From Sphaerisporangium perillae (lineage in GTDB: Bacteria > Actinomycetota > Actinomycetes > Streptosporangiales > Streptosporangiaceae), in assembly GCF_023276435.1 (NCBI RefSeq), contig NZ_JALLPO010000019.1, forward strand, positions 111,601 through 175,600: a stretch of DNA of 64,000 nt, in the 5' to 3' direction. Positions 44,509 to 53,830 of the stretch are shown piece after piece. Made by a program: the position numbers and the translations under genes. Below the pieces are notes generated by a model. That model ran no database searches and was not told the origin of the DNA. It saw only the letters and a list, made by a program, of their open reading frames with translations. Within the stretch, counting starts at the first letter, position 1. Each line of letters starts with the position of its first letter.

Positions 44509-45035
44509 ACCACGATCTCCTCACGGGGCTCGTCGGCTCGACATCGCACGCATGACATTGAGTGCGCATGGCCTGAAGAAAGCGGCTAGGTAGTCGCCCC
44601 TCGTCACCGGTTGCCGCCAATTGTCCGCAATGCGGAAATTTTCTATCGCATGGCGGATGTGGGGTCAACCGCCGGCGGCGCCGACCGCTCGGCGATGTCG
44701 GCCGTCATCCGCGGGCCGGCCCGGAGATCGAGACGGCGAGACAGCCTCACCAAGCACCGCCACGGCGCACAGGACACTCGGATCCCCCATTCGCCGTCGT
44801 CGTCGCGCACCCCTGGACCCGCACCTGTTGCATGGAGGACCGAACGGCGGGAGCGAAGCACGACGGGTCTTGACCTGCGCCTGTGACCTAGCTAATACTC
44901 AGCGGCTAAACGGGCACATAAATGGAACAAAGTTTTCACATCGTGGAAAAGATTCTCTGATTTAAGCAGCGCGAGGCGGGGGGCAACCTGGCGCAGACCA
45001 TCCCTAGACCCACACCGCTAACGCGGGAGGCTTCC
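44509..45035. other. Divergent promoter region between hydratase and permease
   Basis: 527 bases without a gene. It holds the dyad at 44624-44636 and a looser copy ATCGTGGAAAAGATTC at 44943-44958. The last 40 bases lead to GGGAGG before the permease TTG. Confidence 0.5.
44624..44636. promoter_or_regulatory. Second copy of the IclR-type dyad
   Basis: TCCGCA-A-TGCGGA is a perfect dyad, and with its flank (TCCGCAATGCGGAAA) it matches the gcl-operon site (TCCGCGATGCGGAAA) at 14 of 15 bases. It lies 116 bases before the hydratase start. Confidence 0.6.
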
Positions 45036-46418
45036 TTGTCCGTCGAAGTCATCTCAATCCTCGTCCTCGCCGCCATGTTCCTCATAGCCACCGTGCGACC
45101 GGTGAACCTGGGCGCGCTCGCCATCGTCGCCGCGTTCGTCCTGGGCATCTCGGTACTAGACGGGGCAGACGTCGGAGAGAAGACCGACGCAATCTTCGCC
45201 GGTTTCCCCGGCGACCTGTTCGTCGTCCTCGCCGGTGTCACCTACCTGTTCGCCATCGCCAAGAACAACGGAACCGTCGACTGGCTCGTCCATGCCGCCA
45301 TCAGAGCGGTGGGCGGGCGGGTCGGCCTGATCCCGTGGGTCATGTTCCTGGTCACGGCCTGCCTCACGGCAATTGGCGCCGTGGTGCCGGCATCAGTGGC
45401 GATCATCTCCCCGATAGGGATGGGCTTCGCCGCCCGCTACAAGATCAACCCGCTCTTGATGGGCCTGATGATCATCAATGGTGCCAGCGCGGGCGGGTTC
45501 TCGCCGATGAGCATCTTCGGCGGCATCACCAACGGCGTGGTCGCGAAGGCAGGCCTGCCTGGCAACCCGACGCTGCTGTTCCTGGCCTCGTTCCTGTTCA
45601 ACCTCGCCATCAGCCTGGTGGTGTTCTTCCTCTGGGGCGGCCGCGACCTGCTTGGCCGCCGTGCCGATGACGCCGGCGAGGAACCCACTGAGGCTGATCC
45701 CGGTTCCGGGCCCGCCAGCAGCCGAACCCTCGCCCCCGCGCCGGGTTCCGGATCATCGGGCGGAGACGTCGCGACCACGACGATCGCACCAAGCAGCGTG
45801 GACGAGACGGCCACCGCCTTGGACCGTGACCGGATCCTGACCCTGATCGGCCTGGCCATCCTCGCCGTCGGCGCACTCTTCTTCGACCTCAACGTCGGCC
45901 TCGTCGCCATCACCGTGGCAGTAATCCTGACGCTCATCTCACCGGCGTCAGCCAAGGGCAGCATCAACCAGATCGCCTGGCCCACGGTGCTGCTGGTGTG
46001 CGGCATCGTCACGTACGTCAGCCTCATGGAGAGCATCGGCACCATCAAGTGGCTGGGCAGCGAAGTCGCCACCATCGGCGCTCCGTTGCTGGCCGCGCTC
46101 ATCATCTGCTTCATCGGAGGCGCGGTGTCAGCCTTCGCCTCCACCACCGGCATCCTCGGCGCGCTCATCCCGCTTGCCGTGCCGTTCCTCACCGGCAGCA
46201 ACGCCGTCGGCGCGGTCGGGCTCATCACCGCACTGGCCATCTCCTCCTCTGTCGTCGACTCCAGCCCGTTCTCGACCAGCGGCGCGCTCGTCGTCGCGAA
46301 CGCGCCGGAAGACAGGCGCGACACCGTCTACAAGGGCCTCATGCGGTGGGGCTTCAGCATGGTGCTGGTCGCGCCGCTCGCCACCTGGCTCATCTTGGTG
46401 GTGCCTGGGTGGCTGTGA
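45036..46418 (+). CDS. SLC13/MatC-like dicarboxylate permease
   Basis: 460 residues with 11-12 helices. The MatC N-terminal domain is seen as ILVLAAMFLIATVRPVNLGALAIVAAFVLGI, FPGDLFVVLAGVTYLFAIAKNNGTVDWL and INPLLMGLMIINGASAGGFSPMSIFGGITNG. A hydrophilic Pro/Ser loop (~205-255) splits the two halves. The second half ends SSSVVDSSPFSTSGALVVANAPED. It probably takes up a small carboxylate (glycolate, malonate or tartrate type) that feeds the cluster. The start is a TTG five bases after GGGAGG. Confidence 0.85.
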   Translation: MSVEVISILVLAAMFLIATVRPVNLGALAIVAAFVLGISVLDGADVGEKTDAIFAGFPGDLFVVLAGVTYLFAIAKNNGTVDWLVHAAIRAVGGRVGLIPWVMFLVTACLTAIGAVVPASVAIISPIGMGFAARYKINPLLMGLMIINGASAGGFSPMSIFGGITNGVVAKAGLPGNPTLLFLASFLFNLAISLVVFFLWGGRDLLGRRADDAGEEPTEADPGSGPASSRTLAPAPGSGSSGGDVATTTIAPSSVDETATALDRDRILTLIGLAILAVGALFFDLNVGLVAITVAVILTLISPASAKGSINQIAWPTVLLVCGIVTYVSLMESIGTIKWLGSEVATIGAPLLAALIICFIGGAVSAFASTTGILGALIPLAVPFLTGSNAVGAVGLITALAISSSVVDSSPFSTSGALVVANAPEDRRDTVYKGLMRWGFSMVLVAPLATWLILVVPGWL

Positions 46419-46447
46419 TCACGATGTGCAACGATGGCACCGGCGGT

Positions 46448-46721
46448 CAGCGGTCCCGTCCCAGCCCCGGCCCGACACGGAACCCGGAGACCGCGGCCAC
46501 GGTCGGCACACGCACACTCGCCAGTCGGCTCACCACTCGGCTGATCTTCTCCTCATAAGCCGGTACGGAACCCGGCGAATTAGCCGATGTCGGTGCCGGC
46601 GACGAAAGCAGCGTCGTCGGCACCACGTCCGGAGGCAAGCCTGATGTGCGTGAGACGGCGACCACTCTCGCATCGATCAGTTCCCCGATCGTGTCCGGCC
46701 CGAAGCCGAACTCGGCGAGCA
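46448..46721 (-). pseudogene. Remnants of a CaiB/BaiF CoA-transferase and an enoyl-CoA hydratase
   Basis: On the minus strand LLAEFGFGPDTIGELIDARVVAVS (46651-46721) is the end of a family III CoA-transferase. Next, in shifting frames, come DDAAFVAGTDIG, a TAA, FAGFRTG, then AYEEKISRVVSRLASVRVPTVAAVSGF (46448-46618), the front of an enoyl-CoA hydratase with its Ala-Gly-x-Asp loop. One in-frame stop and two frame changes show that both are dead. They suggest a lost acyl-CoA operon. Confidence 0.7.
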
Positions 46722-46979
46722 GGGATGGTCCCCCCTCTGGTTCCCGTCAGGAGACGCCCGTGCCGCCGAGGCCGCGCTGTCCTTGTGGGAGTCCTGCGGG
46801 AGACAGGCGTGGCCCTGCGGGTCAGCGGTCGCCGCCCTCAGCGAGCAGGCGCAGGGTCGACGCGAGACCATCTCGCCGTTGCCCTTGGCCATCTTCCAAG
46901 GGGCAACGACTCACGATGCGCCCCGGCGACCGATCAGCTCTCACCCGTGACCAGGCCCACCGGGCAGGAGACACCCGTA

Positions 46980-46995
46980 CCTACGAGCGTGTATC
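46980..46995 (+). repeat. Second copy of the pre-recombinase sequence
   Basis: CCTACGAGCGTGTATC, the same as 12602-12617, again 11 bases before the recombinase ATG. Confidence 0.45.
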
Positions 46996-47005
46996 TATGT
47001 GACCC

Positions 47006-48421
47006 ATGCGACGAGCTGCGATCTACTGCCGTATCAGCCAGGATCGTGCGGGCGCTGGACTGGGCGTGGCCCGTCAGGAAGCCGACTGCCGGGCGCTGGT
47101 CGAACGCCGAGGATGGCAGGTGGCGGACGTCTACCCCGACAACGACGTCAGCGCGTACTCGGGAAGCCCCCGCCCCGCATGGCAACGACTTCTCAGCGAC
47201 ATCGAGGCCGGGACGGTGGACGCGATCGTCTGCTGGCACGTGGACAGGCTGACACGCTCACCCCGCGAGCTGGAAGACGTCATCGATCTGGCCGATCGGC
47301 GCGGCATCGAGCTGGCCACCGTGACCGGAGAGATCGACCTGGGCACCCCGACCGGGCGTCTCATCGCCCGGATGCTCGGAGCCGCCGCCCGCCACGAGGC
47401 CGAGCACAAAGCCGAACGGCAAAAGCGTCAACGACGGCAGAGCGCCGAGGCAGGCAATGTCTCCGGTGGAGGAATGCGTCCGTACGGCTACGCCGACGAC
47501 CGCATCACCATCATCGGGGAAGAAGCCGAGGTGATCCGCGAGGCCGCCCGCCGCGTGCTGGCCGGCGAATCGCTGACAAGCGTCTGCCGCGACTTCGAGA
47601 AACGCGACATCCGAACCCCGGCCGGACGTCACTGGCTGCCCACCACCCTGCGCCGACTCCTCGCCTCAGCCCGAATCAGCGGGCGTAGAGAACACACTCC
47701 GCGCAGCAGCTTCCAGACGACAAGGCCGCTGTTGGGGGAGATCGTCGCCGACGCGGTATGGCCCGCGATCATCACCCCCGTCGACTCCGACCGCCTACGG
47801 GCACTGCTCAACGACCCCGCCCGCGACTACCGCCGCCAAGCCGCCACCGGCCGCACCTACCTACTGTCCGGCATCCTGCGCTGCGGCAAATGCGGACACC
47901 GAATGAACGGACGCCCCCGCTCCGGCGTCCCCCGCTACGTCTGCCCGAACGTCCCCGGCAGCGGATCCTGCGGCGGCGTCGCCACCAACGCGCACCACAC
48001 CAACATCCACATCCGCGACATGCTCTTGACCGCGCTCGACTCCCCCGCCCTGGCCCAACGCATCCGCCACGACTCCGGCGACGACGACAACCTCGCCGAA
48101 CTCGTCCGCGCCGATGAAGAACTCCTCGAAGAACTGGCCGAAGCCTGGGCCGCCCGAGAGATCACCCGTAAGGAGTGGATGGCCGCCCGCGCCCCCATCG
48201 ACCTGCGCCTGAACAACAACCGCGCCGCACTCGCCAGCCTGTCCCGAACCTCACCCCTCATCACGTTCATCGGAACCATGCAGCAGATGCTCACCCGATG
48301 GGACGCGATGAACACCTCCCAACAGCGCGCCATCGTCGCCGCGACCGTCCACCGCATCACCGTCGCGCCCGCCAAGCCCCGCTGGGACCCCGACCGCTTC
48401 ACCATCGACTGGATCGCCTAA
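47006..48421 (+). CDS. Large serine recombinase
   Basis: 471 residues, complete. The resolvase domain is 1-150 (AAIYCRISQDRAGAG with catalytic Ser11; AIVCWHVDRLTRSPRELEDVI; TPTGRLIARMLGAAARHEAEHKAERQKR). The recombinase domain spans ~158-270 (VSGGGMRPYGYADD; IREAARRVLAGESLTSVCRDFEKRDIRTPAGRHWLPTTLRRLLAS). The zinc ribbon is LRCGKCGHRMNGRPRSGVPRYVCPNV. A coiled C-terminal part (LAELVRADEELLEELAEAWAAREI) follows. It would integrate or excise the neighbouring DNA. It opens the defence-rich stretch to its right. Confidence 0.93.
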   Translation: MRRAAIYCRISQDRAGAGLGVARQEADCRALVERRGWQVADVYPDNDVSAYSGSPRPAWQRLLSDIEAGTVDAIVCWHVDRLTRSPRELEDVIDLADRRGIELATVTGEIDLGTPTGRLIARMLGAAARHEAEHKAERQKRQRRQSAEAGNVSGGGMRPYGYADDRITIIGEEAEVIREAARRVLAGESLTSVCRDFEKRDIRTPAGRHWLPTTLRRLLASARISGRREHTPRSSFQTTRPLLGEIVADAVWPAIITPVDSDRLRALLNDPARDYRRQAATGRTYLLSGILRCGKCGHRMNGRPRSGVPRYVCPNVPGSGSCGGVATNAHHTNIHIRDMLLTALDSPALAQRIRHDSGDDDNLAELVRADEELLEELAEAWAAREITRKEWMAARAPIDLRLNNNRAALASLSRTSPLITFIGTMQQMLTRWDAMNTSQQRAIVAATVHRITVAPAKPRWDPDRFTIDWIA

Positions 48422-49049
48422 GCCGCCAACAGGCGGAGCTCCGGCTGCTGCTCCCCCACGAGTCGGAACACCGCCGCCACTCGCTCCAACACGGCCAAAT
48501 CCTCAATCACCGGCGGCAACCCCTGCGCCGCTCGAGACGCCGCCACCCGCGCCCGCATCTCGTCATTCACCCACAGCCGCCACCTGGCAGCCGCCTACGC
48601 ACGACACCCGTCCCGCGGCACCGCGCTCCCGGATCCTTCCTCCGCTGCATGCTCGCCTCCCCTCTCGCTCCTTTCGGTCGATGACGAGATCAAGAATGCG
48701 ACAAACAGCCACAGCCCGGACACCACCCAGCCGGACACCGTCGAGACGTCCAAGAGGTCCCTGATGAGACAGGACGTCCCCAGTCGTCCTCAACGCTGCC
48801 GTGCCGGCCAGCCAGCGGAAGACTCATGACCACTCGACCAACCGGCGAAGATGTGAACCGGCCAAGATCGAAAGTAACTTATCTGTACATGTATCAAGGG
48901 CAGCCCGCCTGCGGCGGCCTGCCGCGCGTCGGGGCGGTCACTGGCCGCGCTGCGGCTCTCCGGCCGATCGCGGCCAGCACCGCCCACGCGCCGTCCCACC
49001 ACAGCGATCAAGATCTCAAATCCTGTGGTCACCGACTGCAACGGCACGT
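48422..49049. other. Gene-free region after the recombinase
   Basis: 628 bases with no supported gene. Fragments of open frame are Arg/Pro-rich and resemble non-coding GC-rich DNA. Around 48880 the bases turn AT-rich (TTATCTGTACATGTATCAA), marking the shift into the lower-GC block. Confidence 0.4.
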
Positions 49050-49631
49050 ATGGTTCAGACCGTGGGGAAGAAGAGAGAGAGGGCTCGAAGCCGGGCGGAA
49101 CTGCTGGAGCGATTCAAAGAGATCCGCATGGATTACGCCCATGCGATGGAGCAGGCACAGGAAATCGAAGCGACCCTAGTACTGGTGTCGCTAGCAATGG
49201 GGACAGCTTCCACGGCGGAGGCAATTGAGGCCGATGCAATAGATCTGGCTCGTAAACCCATCGAGCGACTCCGCAAGGCATTAGGAACACGCTTCGGTGG
49301 CGAGTTAGGGCAGCTAGAACGAGACCTTGACCGAGTGCGACGGATCCGCAATTTTCTTGCTCACAACTACTTCCGCCAACGAGCGTTCGCCATGACTTCC
49401 TTAGAGGGCTGCGAGTACATGAGTGACGAGCTACTGCGGGCTTCTATGTTCATGGGCTTAGTCAATGAGCGATTGATGGAAAAGTTCGAAGACCCCATAA
49501 ACGCATTCAGCACAAATCTAACCGCAGAAGAGTCGGAGAGAATCGAAGCACTCATCGAGCCCGATGCGGATTCCTATGGAAGTCCAATCCCTGGCCTTCC
49601 TGAACCAGGAACTGTACCTGGAATGTTCTGA
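49050..49631 (+). CDS. HEPN-like helical protein
   Basis: 193 residues from the ATG at 49050; the frame further up is not protein-like. The protein is helical, with VRRIRNFLAHNYF at ~97-108: Arg100-Asn-Phe-Leu-Ala-His105 fits the R-x4-6-H motif of HEPN RNases, including the Asn seen after the Arg in many toxins. GC content is visibly below that of the flanks. HEPN proteins often act in toxin-antitoxin and abortive-infection systems; no nucleotidyltransferase antitoxin is next to it. The enzyme role is inference from one motif. Confidence 0.6.
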   Translation: MVQTVGKKRERARSRAELLERFKEIRMDYAHAMEQAQEIEATLVLVSLAMGTASTAEAIEADAIDLARKPIERLRKALGTRFGGELGQLERDLDRVRRIRNFLAHNYFRQRAFAMTSLEGCEYMSDELLRASMFMGLVNERLMEKFEDPINAFSTNLTAEESERIEALIEPDADSYGSPIPGLPEPGTVPGMF

Positions 49632-49674
49632 CGCTGTGGAATTTAGATGCCCCCCCGGCGCGCCGCGCTCCAGT

Positions 49675-51150
49675 CTAAGCGCCCAACACGTCCTTAATCG
49701 CATCGAAGATGAAGTTTCCAGCAACCCCCATGCTCAGCCCGCCTGCAATGCTGGCCACCACAGCCAGAGCTCTCCGCACTTTCGAATCCGGTAATTTCGG
49801 CTCGTTGAGTGCGGCGCGCAACTCTTCTAGTGCATTCATAAGCGCATTGGGGTCGCTTGTCTCAGAAAAACGATGGCGCTCTGCATCTAGAAGTGCGACA
49901 GTAGCAGCCACAATGTCAGCAAGGTCCACGGGGTGAGCGTGATTGATTACGTCACCAGTTCCGCCTAGATTCGACCCGCTTACCGGCGAATTAAAGAAGA
50001 CGAAGTTGTTGTTAGTCACTGAACCACCACGCTTAATTTGGGTTTCCGGCTTAGCTGGATAGAGATGCGTCCGCGCCCACGCTTCCCCGAGAGTGTTCAA
50101 TGAAAGCCGACGTCCTTTCGACGAACGACTGGACGACCCTAAAAAACTCCGAACTTTCGGCACGACATCCAGGTGCGTACGCCCGCGACGGGAATCGTGG
50201 GCAAGGAAGCCAGTCGCCAATGATGCACGTATTGCATGCTGGATCAATTCATCATTATGGCCACGCTTCCGAAGAGTTTCTACCAGATTCGCCTCCTCGT
50301 CCCAGGTCGTTGGCGCAAACAGTAAGAGATCTGTCACAACACCAGCGAATTCCGAAACCTCCTTTGGGGCACGAGCATGAGAATCCAATTCAAGGCGAAG
50401 TACACGGTCCTCTGCGGTTAAAGAGAACGGATCCCTGCCCATACACCAAATATCGACCTCAGGGCTAGAGCCTTTATAATCGAGAACTATAATTGGGAAG
50501 AAATTTGGTTCAGGCAGCTCTGGAAGATCGGGTTCGTAAATGGGATCAAAATGTCGTCGCCGCGGAGCGCTGCCAGGATAGCGATTATCTGAACCTTCGG
50601 CACGCTGCGTCCACTCATCGAGCTCCTGCTTAAAGCGAATATCCTCATCTGCCTCCCTGGCCTCCCGCTCCTTCAATTTTTCGTCATGTAGACTCTTTAG
50701 CCATTCCCGCCGCTCGCGTATGCGCTTTGTTGCCTTGACATATTCGGCTTCAGGGCAGACCCAGTCTCCGACTCGGAGATCATCAATGGTGGCGATGAGG
50801 TGGGAGCCTTGTGGTCGCGTAAATAGAGTGTGCGGTTGCTTGTATGCGCGCCCCTTTCGCTCCGCGTCCCTCTGAAGAAGTTCGCTGCCATCAGCAAACC
50901 AAACGGCTACTATAAAGACTATGGCTACCCCCGAGAACCACCAGTCGGTTCTAGTATTCACGCTAACCCAATAGGCAAGGGCAGCAGGAATAAGAGAGAT
51001 TGTAATGCCGAACCAAATTCGGCGCCGGAAGAGTCGCGCCGGGCTGACCCGCGGCACTGCGGCGGCTATGACTGCCGGGGCGACTCTAAGATCATGAAGC
51101 TTCCTAGCTCCCACGCCCACAATTATGTCCGCTACGCGACTGGGGGGCAC
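49675..51150 (-). CDS. Hypothetical membrane protein with an Asn-rich linker
   Basis: 491 residues, family not recognised. Two membrane helices lie at ~46-63 (FGITISLIPAALAYWVSV) and ~70-87 (WWFSGVAIVFIVAVWFA). A charged coiled stretch (~140-175, KATKRIRERREWLKSLHDEKLKEREAREADEDIRF) precedes a beta-rich domain (FFPIIVLDYKG; VDIWCMGRDP; AEDRVLRLELDSHARAPKEVSEFAG). The C-terminal part opens with TNNNFVFFNSPVSGSNLGG, a style seen in conflict-system sensors, and ends with a Gly-rich helix (LAVVASIAGGLSMGVAGNF). Convergent with the HEPN-like gene, and lower in GC than its surroundings. Confidence 0.6.
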   Translation of the reverse strand: MPPSRVADIIVGVGARKLHDLRVAPAVIAAAVPRVSPARLFRRRIWFGITISLIPAALAYWVSVNTRTDWWFSGVAIVFIVAVWFADGSELLQRDAERKGRAYKQPHTLFTRPQGSHLIATIDDLRVGDWVCPEAEYVKATKRIRERREWLKSLHDEKLKEREAREADEDIRFKQELDEWTQRAEGSDNRYPGSAPRRRHFDPIYEPDLPELPEPNFFPIIVLDYKGSSPEVDIWCMGRDPFSLTAEDRVLRLELDSHARAPKEVSEFAGVVTDLLLFAPTTWDEEANLVETLRKRGHNDELIQHAIRASLATGFLAHDSRRGRTHLDVVPKVRSFLGSSSRSSKGRRLSLNTLGEAWARTHLYPAKPETQIKRGGSVTNNNFVFFNSPVSGSNLGGTGDVINHAHPVDLADIVAATVALLDAERHRFSETSDPNALMNALEELRAALNEPKLPDSKVRRALAVVASIAGGLSMGVAGNFIFDAIKDVLGA

Positions 51151-51895
51151 CTGAATCTGATAGATGTAAAAGCTGATGTGTCCCGCAGAGTCCTGTCGAC
51201 GTCGCGATCATGAGCGTGGTAAAGGGTCAGGCTTGCTCGAGTGATGAGCGCTGCCTCTGACCTCGTTCTCCATCCTGGTTGATCACCGCGGACCTGCCTT
51301 GGGTGGTCCTGCCACGCGGCTTCCGGTGCTAAGGACGGTTGGGGTGGTCACGTCGTGGCCCGGCTCGCGTCGAGGATGCCTACTTCCGATGCAGGATCCC
51401 TGAGACTGGTACTGACTCGATCGAAGGGCACGACGTGACCCCCTCTGATACAGCGAGAGTAGGCCGCTCGTGCCGCCAGCCCCCTATTCAAGATCGTGAG
51501 CGGTGAGCCCTCAAGACCGGGACTGCGCGTGCTGCCGCGTGGGATGGCGACGACCTTGCCGGCGGGCCACCGAGCTGCACACCGCCGCGACCGCCCACAT
51601 CACCGCCCCGCAACAGGAGGCCGCCGACCGGCAGCGCGAAATTACTGTCGCGACACACCCGAACTTTCCGACTCGTATGCGATGAGCTGGCTCTTTTCCG
51701 GTGGTCACCGTTTGCGGTTGCGCGCCAGCCGCGCGTGCTCCTAGCGTTGGACCACAACATGTAGCGGTGTTATCGAGGTAGATACTCCACAACTTGTGTT
51801 TCTTGGGCATGTCCGGACAAGCCTGCGGTCCTCGCCTGCCGAAGAGGCCTGTGGACTGCGGAGTTCGCTGGATCAACGACGATTGGCGGGCGAGA
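51151..51895. other. Gene-poor region between the low-GC block and the sigma-like gene
   Basis: About 745 bases. A 60-codon frame at 51503-51685 (ACCRVGWRRPC...TAATAHITAPQQ) is possible but unsupported. I see no tRNA, and no inverted repeats that would mark an insertion sequence. Confidence 0.35.
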
Positions 51896-52861
51896 ATGGC
51901 GTGTGGCGAGCGGGCCACCGGCACTACTGCCGAGGCCGCCCAGGTAGAGCTGAGCCAAGGTCGGCCAGGCTCGGCGACCGTGGCGCTCTTGCAGCGGCTG
52001 GGACGCCAATGCACGCGGTCCTCGCGGACCACGTTCCCGCCCCCTGAGGGATACACCTGGTGGAGCGACGACGCCGTCGACCATCTGCTCGCCGACATGT
52101 TCGACCGGGAAGATCGTGATAATCCTGGGCAGGGACACAAGTTCCTCCTCAACTGCTACCTCCGGGCCACGGATGAGCCGTCCCTAGAGCGACTGCTCCT
52201 GGCCACGATGCAGAACTTCCTCAAGGATCAGGCCAAGGGCACCACCCGCGGCCGGCTCCGGCGAAGGCTGGAGACCCTTTTCGAAGCCGACGAGCGGTTT
52301 CATCTCGGCGAGAAAGACCGCTGGGCGCTGACCAGCGGGTCATCTGTGCCGTGGCAAGGCGATCGGGCGACCTTGGAGCGTGTCGCCTTCGGCGTGCGCG
52401 GAGCGGAGATCACTCAGTGGAACCATTCCGGTCAGACGCCGCGGGCGACCAGAGAGGCTCTGTTGACGGTGGCAGAAGCAGTGCTGGAGGCGGCTCAGGG
52501 GGCTGTCCAGATCGAAGATCTTGCTCGGGTGCTGCAACAGCGTTTTCGGCTGCTTCGTGAGCCGAACTTCGTGCCCTTCGAGGATCAACATGATCAGCTT
52601 GGCTGGGTTAGCCGAGTTGATGTCGGCATGCGGGCGCGGGCGCTGTTTTCGCTGCTGTCGCCGGAGGAGCGCCGGTTGGTGCCGGTCCTGGGCCAACGGA
52701 GTCGATGGGGGGAGGTTTTGGGGACAGGACAGGCCCGGGCTGGTGTGATAGGAGAGACCCTCCTCGAACAACTGCGTCTGGCCACTGTGGATGACGCCGA
52801 CCATGACATGGTGGCGCTCGCCTTGGTGGAGTTGTGCGGTGGGCTCAACGATCCGGGTTAG
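51896..52861 (+). CDS. Sigma-factor-like hypothetical protein
   Basis: About 321 residues; the start is uncertain (ATG at 51896 chosen; frame open from 51794). Residues around DDAVDHLLADMFDREDRDNPGQGHKFLLNCYLRATDEPSLERLLLATMQNFLKDQAKG have the spacing of sigma region 2. LLTVAEAVLEAAQGAVQIEDLARVLQQRF and MRARALFSLLSPEERRLVPVLGQRSRWGEVLGTGQARAGVIGETLLEQL look like later helical or region-4-like parts. It lacks a clear sigma-70 signature, so it may be a distant relative or only a look-alike. It heads a three-gene run with the HTH and peptidase genes. Confidence 0.55.
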   Translation: MACGERATGTTAEAAQVELSQGRPGSATVALLQRLGRQCTRSSRTTFPPPEGYTWWSDDAVDHLLADMFDREDRDNPGQGHKFLLNCYLRATDEPSLERLLLATMQNFLKDQAKGTTRGRLRRRLETLFEADERFHLGEKDRWALTSGSSVPWQGDRATLERVAFGVRGAEITQWNHSGQTPRATREALLTVAEAVLEAAQGAVQIEDLARVLQQRFRLLREPNFVPFEDQHDQLGWVSRVDVGMRARALFSLLSPEERRLVPVLGQRSRWGEVLGTGQARAGVIGETLLEQLRLATVDDADHDMVALALVELCGGLNDPG

Positions 52862-52912
52862 GTCGTCTGTCGATAGAGACGGGAGTGGCGCCAGGTCGAG
52901 CGGAGGGGCAGC

Positions 52913-53830
52913 ATGTCGTCAGTGGGACGAGGCGGAGAGCAGGGACTGGGTCGACTTATGGCCGCGGTTGGTGCGGTCCGGATACCCGACGAGGTCCGAG
53001 CAGTCGTCCAGGCGGAGCCTGATGACCCCGCTCCAGGTCAGCTATGGCGGGCCCGCTGGCATGAGGTTGTCGAACTACTACTGATCTTGAAGGTGAACGA
53101 CGCGGTCGTCGCCATGCCAATCATGCTAGATGACCGGCACGCCGACGCGCGGACGCTCATACTCGCGCCTGATCAAACCTCTCCCGCCGTGACACTGGCC
53201 GTCTGGACGGATCTGGCACGCCGGATTCCCCTATGCGTACTCGACCGTCAGGTCGGGACAGTCACAGTGGACGTTTCGCGATCGGGATGGGAGGCCGCTG
53301 CGATCGCGGGAGGCGCCCGGTGGGGCAGCGACCCGGTCAGTGCGACCGATCCTCGGCATGATGTACGGGCCGGGCTGGACGATGCCGTGCACGAATTCGC
53401 CGAGGCGGCGTGGGCGCCCACGGGGACTGGAGAGCTTGCCCGGCTGCTGGCTTCAGCCGCCGTCAGCCCGCAGAAGCTGGTCGAGGTGCTAAGCGTGACG
53501 CCGCAGCGGGCGCTGGCGCTGCGCCGGGGGCAAGTTCCAGTGTCGGACGTGGAGGCGACAGCGCTGGCGCCGATGCTGGGCATCAGCGAACAGGCGGTGT
53601 TAGAGGCCAACGCTTCACCACCCGCAGCGTTGGTTGTGCAGATGAGCAGGCCACGTCGCCGGGCTCAAGTGGTGCGGCTGGCCCAGAAACGGGCCATCAC
53701 CGAGCACAGCGCCAGGCTGGCGGCGACGTACGGGGTGAATTCGCAAGCGGCGCGCCAGACTGGCCAGTCTCGCGAGCCGGAATGGGACGAACGCATCGAC
53801 CGCTACTTCCAGGTGTCCTTGGCGGACTGA
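52913..53830 (+). CDS. HTH-containing protein paired with an ImmA/IrrE peptidase
   Basis: 305 residues. The N-terminal half (~1-165) is an unrecognised beta-rich domain (ARWHEVVELLLILKVNDAVVAMPIMLDDRHADARTLILAPDQ). The C-terminal half has ELARLLASAAVSPQKLVEVLSVTPQRALALRRGQVPVSDVEATALAPMLGISEQAVLEA, which reads as an XRE-like HTH. Its TGA overlaps the ATG of the peptidase (TGATG), so the pair is made together. By analogy with CapH-CapP it may be a repressor cut by that peptidase; it is much longer than known CapH. Confidence 0.6.
   Translation: MSSVGRGGEQGLGRLMAAVGAVRIPDEVRAVVQAEPDDPAPGQLWRARWHEVVELLLILKVNDAVVAMPIMLDDRHADARTLILAPDQTSPAVTLAVWTDLARRIPLCVLDRQVGTVTVDVSRSGWEAAAIAGGARWGSDPVSATDPRHDVRAGLDDAVHEFAEAAWAPTGTGELARLLASAAVSPQKLVEVLSVTPQRALALRRGQVPVSDVEATALAPMLGISEQAVLEANASPPAALVVQMSRPRRRAQVVRLAQKRAITEHSARLAATYGVNSQAARQTGQSREPEWDERIDRYFQVSLAD

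Noticed and set aside
48422..49049. tRNA gene as an attachment site beside the recombinase
   Set aside because: I looked for T-loop and acceptor-stem patterns and found none; large serine recombinases do not need a tRNA.
51503..51685. 60-codon frame with ACCRVGWRRPC
   Set aside because: Too short and without any recognisable pattern or ribosome site.
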